From an uncultured Moraxellaceae bacterium (GTDB lineage: Bacteria; Pseudomonadota; Gammaproteobacteria; Pseudomonadales; Moraxellaceae): a stretch of 9,374 nucleotides of DNA. This document shows positions 5,903 to 9,374 of this stretch, piece after piece. Numbering within the stretch: the first letter of the stretch is position 1; the number at the start of each line of letters is the position of its first letter. Position numbers and translations under genes: made by a program. Under the pieces are notes generated by a model. It saw nothing but the letters and a program-made list of their open reading frames with translations. It was not told where the DNA came from and searched no databases. Location of the stretch: positions 1 to 9,374 of the forward strand of contig CALEYY010000161.1 in assembly GCA_937928295.1 (NCBI GenBank), in the 5' to 3' direction.

Positions 5903-6327
5903 GACGATTCGTTTCGTTCAGTGAGCTGACCATACAAAAACCGCGCTTCATCAAGAAAGTCAGGGGCAATCGCAAAAACGGCTTCGGCCTTCTGCTGATC
6001 ATAGGTATGGCTGCTATCGGTTCGGGCCTGACGATAGGCTTTCCAACGCGACCAATCCGAGCGCAGCAACTGCTTTTCATTCCCCAGCCGAATCAGGCTT
6101 TGAAAACTGGCCAAGTCTATCGAGTCGGGATTGGCAGCCGTGCTTTCGAGGTAGCGCTTGAGCATTTTGTGGCTGAGCTCATAGGTGAACTCGAAACACT
6201 GAATAACGGAGTTGCGCAGCTGCTCTGCCAATCCTGGATTGTCTTGTGCCAAGGGCGAATGCACATACGCCAAACTCGTTTCGAGCTGCGCGATGGCATT
6301 GGCAAAGGAACTGAAATCCAGACTCAT
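5899..6327 (-). CDS. hepT: HEPN-domain toxin, HepT / HI0074-like
   Basis: A 142-residue, largely helical protein of the HI0074 group, historically called nucleotidyltransferase substrate-binding protein and now recognised as the HEPN component of HepT/MntA toxin-antitoxin pairs. FEFTYELSHKMLKRYLE (45-61) is typical of the family. ARTDSSHTYD (101-110) contains the R-x4-H-x-Y motif (R102, H107, Y109), in which Arg and His form the RNase site and Tyr is the residue modified by MntA. An AGGAAG Shine-Dalgarno sequence lies about 5 nt before the ATG. The toxin gene comes first and the antitoxin second, as in the Shewanella HepT/MntA pair. Only 33 nt separate it from the upstream DUF2057 gene on the same strand, so it may be transcribed from that promoter. 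Confidence 0.88.
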   Translation of the reverse strand: MSLDFSSFANAIAQLETSLAYVHSPLAQDNPGLAEQLRNSVIQCFEFTYELSHKMLKRYLESTAANPDSIDLASFQSLIRLGNEKQLLRSDWSRWKAYRQARTDSSHTYDQQKAEAVFAIAPDFLDEARFLYGQLTERNESS

Positions 6328-6349
6328 GGCACTTCCTGATCCGTTAATA

Positions 6350-6359
6350 CTGCGCGCAG
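6350..6359. repeat. 10-bp palindrome CTGCGCGCAG before hepT
   Basis: A perfect palindrome in the 33-nt gap between the DUF2057 stop and the hepT ATG. It could be an operator for the toxin-antitoxin pair or a tiny hairpin, but a 10-bp palindrome in GC-rich DNA can arise by chance. Confidence 0.3.
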
Positions 6360-6360
6360 C

Positions 6361-7077
6361 TTATTTCGCTTCGGCGCTCAGCGTCCACTGCTGAAAGCGC
6401 ACACGCTCTTCCGGCGATGCCCGCTGCCAAAGATCACGCAGCAGGTCGTAATGCACCTGGGTGGTCGGCGTCAGCACTGGGCGCGGCGTCGCGGCAGAGG
6501 CTGGAGCCACACTGCTCGGCAACTGGCTGCCACGCACGGCCAGCTGAGTTTCTTCGGTCTGGAAAGCCTTGCCGATGGTATCCACCAGCGACGCCTCCGC
6601 GAATGAGCGAATCAGCTGCGTCTTCACACGCTCGCCACTGCCCTGCGCCACCAGCGTCAGCTCGGGGTCTTTGACGAACTTGTTGGCGGCCTCGACATTC
6701 TTCGGCTTCTGATAATCAAAGCGATAAGTCTCGCCAGCCTTGGCCACAAAGCGCAGCGCCAGCGGCTTCGAGCGCACCACATCGTGATATTCCGTGTTTT
6801 GCTGGAAGAAGCCGCTGTAGCGCAAGCTCAACACATGCTCGCCGGGCAGCAGCGAGAAGCGCGTTTCATGCGAGCCAAACAAGGTGCCACTGAGCTCCTT
6901 GCCATCGAGCGCCAGCAACTGCACCTCTTCCGTGGCCACCACGGTGGCGACCTGCGTTTGCGCCAGCTCGGGGCCGGTATACAGGGCATAGTCTTTCTTG
7001 CCCGATAGCGTCGAGCAACCGGTAGCCAGCGTGACCAGCAAGCTGACGGCAGCCAGCGGCAATGTGCGACGAATCAT
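6361..7077 (-). CDS. DUF2057 (YccT-like) lipoprotein
   Basis: A 238-residue exported protein. Residues 1-20 form a signal peptide (MIRR, then a hydrophobic run) ending in ATGC with Cys21 as the probable lipidation site, so it is likely a lipoprotein; -3 Ala is acceptable though not ideal. The body fits DUF2057: EVQLLALDGKEL (51-62), LLPGEHVLSLRY (76-87), a SKPLALRF strand (103-110), a YRFDYQKP strand (118-125) and FVKDPELTLV (134-143). A Pro/Ala/Ser-rich linker (about 187-206) leads to an amphipathic helix, YDLLRDLWQRASPEERVRFQQW region (210-231), beyond the usual domain. Function unknown; YccT of E. coli is reported to affect curli, but transferring that role here would be a guess. The start at 7077 has GGAGA 7 nt upstream and begins the signal peptide; longer frames lack support. 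Confidence 0.8.
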   Translation of the reverse strand: MIRRTLPLAAVSLLVTLATGCSTLSGKKDYALYTGPELAQTQVATVVATEEVQLLALDGKELSGTLFGSHETRFSLLPGEHVLSLRYSGFFQQNTEYHDVVRSKPLALRFVAKAGETYRFDYQKPKNVEAANKFVKDPELTLVAQGSGERVKTQLIRSFAEASLVDTIGKAFQTEETQLAVRGSQLPSSVAPASAATPRPVLTPTTQVHYDLLRDLWQRASPEERVRFQQWTLSAEAK

Positions 7078-7115
7078 GCGTATTCTCCAGGAAGCAGCGC
7101 CGTGAACCGGCCGGC

Positions 7116-7135
7116 TTGTGACAGTTTGGTCACAA
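7116..7135. promoter_or_regulatory. Perfect 7-bp inverted repeat TTGTGAC-N6-GTCACAA upstream of DUF2057
   Basis: A 20-bp dyad centred about 49 bp before the DUF2057 ATG, a position suited to a transcription-factor site. It resembles a CRP/Vfr site (TGTGA ... TCACA), but the half-sites are 8 bp apart instead of 6, so ordinary CRP binding is doubtful. The cognate protein is unknown. Confidence 0.4.
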
Positions 7136-7169
7136 CAGAATGACGATGAATTGTGGCATTTCCATGACA

Positions 7170-7197
7170 TCGCCGCGACAGCCGTCAGTCGCGGCGA
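7170..7197 (-). terminator. GC-rich 10-bp hairpin 28 nt after hda; weak terminator or 3'-end structure
   Basis: TCGCCGCGAC (7170-7179) and GTCGCGGCGA (7188-7197) pair perfectly around an 8-nt loop. It lies just past the hda stop on the minus strand. No T-run follows, so it may pause polymerase or protect the mRNA 3' end rather than act as a factor-independent terminator. Confidence 0.4.
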
Positions 7198-7225
7198 CCA
7201 GCGCCATCCGGATTCGCCCGAGGCA

Positions 7226-7951
7226 TCAGTCCAGCACAGCTCGCGCCAGCGGCACAGTGATGGCGCGCTTCTCGCGCAGGGCTCGCTGTTCGAGCTTGTC
7301 GAGCATGGCCATGAAGCGGCCGAGGCCCCGTGGGCCACGCTCGATCAGGTAACGCGCCAGCTCCGGCTCCAGCTGCCAGTCACGACGCGCAGCGATGGTC
7401 TGCAGCAACTCTTGGCGAATGCCGTCGTCGGGCGTGGGCAAGACATGAACGCTGGCACGGGCCAACCGGGAACGCAGATCCGGCAGCTGCAGCGGCAAGT
7501 CAGCCGGCACCATCGCAGCACTGACCAGCAAGCGCCCGCCCTGCTCCTGCAGCCGGTTGTAGAGATTAAACAGGCCCTCCTCCCACTCCGGCCAGCCGGC
7601 CACGGCCTCGATGTCATCGAGCACAATCAGCGGGCAGCTTTCCAGCCCCTGCAGCATCTCGGCCGGCAGAAACACCACCTGACGTAGCGGCAGCAGAATG
7701 CACTGCCCCAGATGCTGTGCCGCCGCAGCAGCAAAGGCCGAGAGCAGCAGCGAACGCCCGGAGCCGGGCTCGCCGCACACATGCAGCTGCTGCAGCGAGC
7801 CGGCCATGAGCTGGTCCAGCGCCGACAGCACCGGCGCAAACGCCTGCGCCGGCAAGTCTGCCAGCGTCACATCCTGCCGCGACTGCAAGGGCAGCAGCAG
7901 CTGCTCTTCGGGCATGAACAGGTCTGGCTGGTTGGAGCAGGTGCTAGACAA
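7226..7951 (-). CDS. hda: Hda, DnaA-like AAA+ regulator of replication initiation
   Basis: Together with the DNA-loaded beta sliding clamp, Hda stimulates ATP hydrolysis by DnaA and so prevents re-initiation (RIDA). Numbered from a TTG at 7951 (241 aa): QLLLPL (17-22) is the clamp-binding motif and corresponds to QLSLPL of E. coli Hda. GEPGSGRS (60-67) is the Walker A, with R66 in place of Lys as in E. coli Hda. LIVLDD (108-113) is the Walker B, LPDLRSRL (156-163) the Arg-finger region and GLGRFM (209-214) sensor 2. Two starts compete. TTG 7951 has GGAGAG at 7 nt and overlaps the permease stop by 8 nt. ATG 7915 (229 aa) has no ribosome binding site but matches the family N-terminus. I chose TTG; the stop is certain. 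It follows the permease gene and is probably translationally coupled to it. The Arg-finger segment lacks the usual RL-x-WG continuation (RLARA here). Confidence 0.88.
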   Translation of the reverse strand: MSSTCSNQPDLFMPEEQLLLPLQSRQDVTLADLPAQAFAPVLSALDQLMAGSLQQLHVCGEPGSGRSLLLSAFAAAAAQHLGQCILLPLRQVVFLPAEMLQGLESCPLIVLDDIEAVAGWPEWEEGLFNLYNRLQEQGGRLLVSAAMVPADLPLQLPDLRSRLARASVHVLPTPDDGIRQELLQTIAARRDWQLEPELARYLIERGPRGLGRFMAMLDKLEQRALREKRAITVPLARAVLD

Positions 7952-9017
7952 GCGGTGGCTCTCCACCGTGATACCAGTGGCTGTTGATGTAGCGCTGATG
8001 CGCATGACGCAGCAGCACCACCAGAATGGCCGCGACCGGCAGCGCCAGCAGCATGCCGAAGAAACCGAAGAGCTGTCCGCCGGCCATGATGGCGAAAATC
8101 ACACCCACCGGCGGCAGGCCGATGCGATCGCCAACCAGCCAGGGCTGCAGAATCCAGCTTTCAATGAGTTGGCCGATGCCGAACACCGCCCACACCAGCA
8201 GCAACGGCTTAATGAACAGACCGAACTGGAACAACGCCACCAGACTGGCGGTCACAATGCCGAGGGCAAAGCCGAAATACGGAATGATGCTGGCCAGCCC
8301 GGCCACCAGCCCGATGACCAGCGCCAGCTTGATGCCAACGATCTGCAGGCCGACGCCGTAGATCAGGCCGAGCGCCATCATCACCAGCAGCTGCCCGCGC
8401 AGGAACGCCGCCAGCACGCTGTCGCATTCGTCGGCAAGCGCTACCAGCTTCGGCTCCAGCTTGCGCGGCAACAGCGCACGCAGCTTCAGCATCACATCAT
8501 CCCAATCCAGCAGCAGGTAAAAGGTCACCACCGGAATCAGGCCGATGAGACCCAGCGTGGCCGCGACATGCAGGCCGGACTGGGCAATTTGCGTGAGCAT
8601 GTCGGTGGTGGTGGCATCGGCACCGCGCCAGAAGGCAGTCAGCCATTCGGTGATCAGGTCCATGTCGATGCGGTCGATGTTGATGTGAAACTTGTTCTCC
8701 AGCCAGGGAATGCCCTGCCGGTTCATCCAGCGTAGCACCGAGGGAATGCGCGATTCGAGGTAGACCAGCTGCTCCCACAGACGCGGCAGCACCAGCACCA
8801 GCGTCGCGGTGCCGGCCAGGCAGAGCGTGGCGAAGGTCGCGCTGACGGCCATGACGCGGCTGCAGCCGAGGCGCATGAGGCGATGCACCAGCGGGTTGCC
8901 GAGGTAAGCGAAAAGCGCGCCGACCAAGAAAGGCAGCAAAATAGGTTGCAGGGCATAGAACAGCCAAGCAAGCGTCGCGAGGGCGGCCAGCAGCATCCAG
9001 CGATTGCGATCTTTCAT
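7944..9017 (-). CDS. perM: AI-2E / PerM family inner-membrane permease
   Basis: A 357-residue polytopic membrane protein of the AI-2E transporter family. Hydrophobic segments are visible at about 8-26, 27-44, 56-80, 150-171, 205-226, 230-262 (two segments), 268-289 and 303-337, consistent with the eight or so helices of the family. A long soluble loop (about 81-148) separates the first three from the rest. Family-typical pieces are SIIPYFGF (243-250) and LQPWLVGDRIGLPPV (290-304). Members include YdgG/TqsA, linked to autoinducer-2 export, and PerM; substrates of most are unknown. The start is ATG 9017, with AGGA 7 nt upstream; a GTG at 9035 is possible but has no ribosome binding site. The gene is divergent from purM and leads into hda. 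The purM-permease-hda order recurs in proteobacteria. The perM symbol is tentative. Confidence 0.88.
   Translation of the reverse strand: MKDRNRWMLLAALATLAWLFYALQPILLPFLVGALFAYLGNPLVHRLMRLGCSRVMAVSATFATLCLAGTATLVLVLPRLWEQLVYLESRIPSVLRWMNRQGIPWLENKFHINIDRIDMDLITEWLTAFWRGADATTTDMLTQIAQSGLHVAATLGLIGLIPVVTFYLLLDWDDVMLKLRALLPRKLEPKLVALADECDSVLAAFLRGQLLVMMALGLIYGVGLQIVGIKLALVIGLVAGLASIIPYFGFALGIVTASLVALFQFGLFIKPLLLVWAVFGIGQLIESWILQPWLVGDRIGLPPVGVIFAIMAGGQLFGFFGMLLALPVAAILVVLLRHAHQRYINSHWYHGGEPPLV
7952..7964 (-). promoter_or_regulatory. Shine-Dalgarno GGAGAG leading to the TTG start of hda
   Basis: On the minus strand GGAGAG (7964-7959) is followed by 7 nt and then TTG (7951-7949). This is the only purine-rich site near the hda N-terminus. 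The ATG at 7915 is preceded by pyrimidine-rich sequence with no usable site. It lies inside the end of the permease gene. Confidence 0.5.
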
Positions 9018-9146
9018 GCACAGGTCCTGCGCCACGGCGGCGGGATATCAAGGAGTCGCTATTGTGCGTAGCCGGAGCCATGACGGGCAAGCACTGTCCT
9101 GCTAGAATGCGCGCCTCATTTGCCGCAACCCGCCGAGTTTTTAGCC
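9018..9146. other. Divergent promoter region between the permease gene and purM
   Basis: A 129-bp gap between start codons. The plus-strand promoter for purM is listed separately. For the permease I see a ribosome binding site (AGGA near 9025-9028) but no clear -10/-35 pair. No purine-repressor-like palindrome is evident. Confidence 0.5.
9080..9108 (+). promoter_or_regulatory. Candidate sigma-70 promoter of purM with extended -10
   Basis: TGC-TAGAAT (9100-9108) is an extended -10 matching TATAAT at five of six positions. ATGACG at 9080-9085 (four of six to TTGACA) is spaced 17 bp from it. Transcription would begin near 9115, giving a leader of about 32 nt before the purM ATG. Confidence 0.6.
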
Positions 9147-9374
9147 ATGACAGACGCCAAGCCTTCGCTCAGTTACAAAGATGCCGGTGTAGACATCGAC
9201 GCCGGAGATCATCTGGTCGAACGCATCAAGGGCGTCGCGAAGAAGACCAAGCGCCCGGAAGTCATGGGCGGCCTCGGCGGTTTCGGCGCGCTCTGCGAGA
9301 TCCCGGCCGGCTACAAGCAGCCCGTGCTGGTGTCTGGCACCGATGGCGTGGGCACCAAGCTGCGCCTGGCGCTG
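9147..9374 (+). CDS. purM: Phosphoribosylformylglycinamidine cyclo-ligase (AIR synthetase), N-terminal 76 residues
   Basis: Fifth step of de novo purine synthesis: ATP-dependent ring closure of FGAM to aminoimidazole ribonucleotide, in the cytoplasm. The frame is open from ATG 9147 to the right edge, so only 76 of roughly 345-350 residues are present. The N-terminus is diagnostic: LSYKDAGVDIDAGDHLVERI (8-27), RPEVMGGLGGFGALCEIP (37-54) and SGTDGVGTKLRLAL (63-76), the last being the start of the ATP-binding and dimer core of the PurM fold. The ribosome binding site is weak: the sequence before the ATG is GAGTTTTTAGCC, with GAG about 9 nt away. The gene is divergent from the permease gene. Confidence 0.96.
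   Translation, partial: MTDAKPSLSYKDAGVDIDAGDHLVERIKGVAKKTKRPEVMGGLGGFGALCEIPAGYKQPVLVSGTDGVGTKLRLAL

Larger units (their letters stand above)
7078..7225. other. Intergenic region between the hda stop and the DUF2057 gene, with two inverted repeats
   Basis: A 148-bp gap without a gene. It holds TTGTGAC-N6-GTCACAA (7116-7135) and a perfect 10-bp hairpin, TCGCCGCGAC / GTCGCGGCGA (7170-7197), listed separately. No convincing sigma-70 promoter for DUF2057 could be picked by eye. Confidence 0.5.

Noticed and set aside
7117..7134. A genuine CRP/Vfr binding site
   Set aside because: The half-sites TGTGA and TCACA are separated by 8 bp instead of 6, so only a generic inverted repeat is claimed.
7698..8735. 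A 345-residue plus-strand frame opposite hda and the permease gene
   Set aside because: Low-complexity Q/H/R/A-rich antisense shadow of two recognised genes, with no ribosome binding site.
1..9374. CRISPR arrays, insertion sequences or rRNA genes
   Set aside because: No regularly spaced repeats, transposase motifs with terminal inverted repeats, or rRNA-like sequence were found on either strand.

Overview
The window looks like chromosomal DNA of a GC-rich proteobacterium. The best fit is a betaproteobacterium (Neisseriales or Burkholderiales type); a gammaproteobacterium such as a pseudomonad cannot be excluded. Three things point that way: a long [4Fe-4S] class I fumarase, the neighbourhood purM / AI-2E permease / hda, and the neighbourhood yihY / wrbA / DUF2069. 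This placement comes from recalled gene order and protein similarity, not from a database search.

Layout from left to right. (1) 1-360: the start of a minus-strand KilA-N-domain gene of the kind found in phages and other mobile elements; it runs off the left edge. Its upstream region (361-679) is visibly AT-richer than the rest, holds no gene, and carries promoter-like and operator-like repeats. (2) 680-707: a strong terminator readable from both strands. (3) 724-4480, all minus strand: yihY (inner-membrane protein), an alpha/beta hydrolase with an Asp nucleophile, and the class I fumarase. YihY and the hydrolase are 2 nt apart and probably translationally coupled. (4) 4543-5588, plus strand, divergent from yihY: a WrbA-type flavodoxin-like quinone reductase and a four-helix DUF2069 membrane protein. 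(5) 5570-6327, minus strand: a complete HepT/MntA-type toxin-antitoxin pair (HEPN RNase plus minimal nucleotidyltransferase). Its 3' end overlaps that of the DUF2069 gene tail to tail inside one 13-bp hairpin. (6) 6361-7077, minus: a DUF2057 lipoprotein. (7) 7226-9017, minus: hda (regulator of replication initiation) behind an AI-2E/PerM-family permease. (8) 9147 to the right edge, plus: the start of purM (purine biosynthesis), with its own extended -10 promoter, divergent from the permease.

Most of the window is housekeeping: TCA cycle, purine synthesis, replication control and membrane or redox proteins. Two accessory pieces stand out: the KilA-N gene with its control region at the left edge, and the HepT/MntA module placed between conserved genes. 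I see no clearly new multi-gene system. The most distinctive observations are a possible tandem pair of beta-clamp-binding motifs at an SD-led TTG start of hda, the hairpin that contains both stop codons of two convergent genes, and the repeat-rich control region of the KilA-N gene. There are no rRNA, tRNA, CRISPR or insertion-sequence features that I can support.
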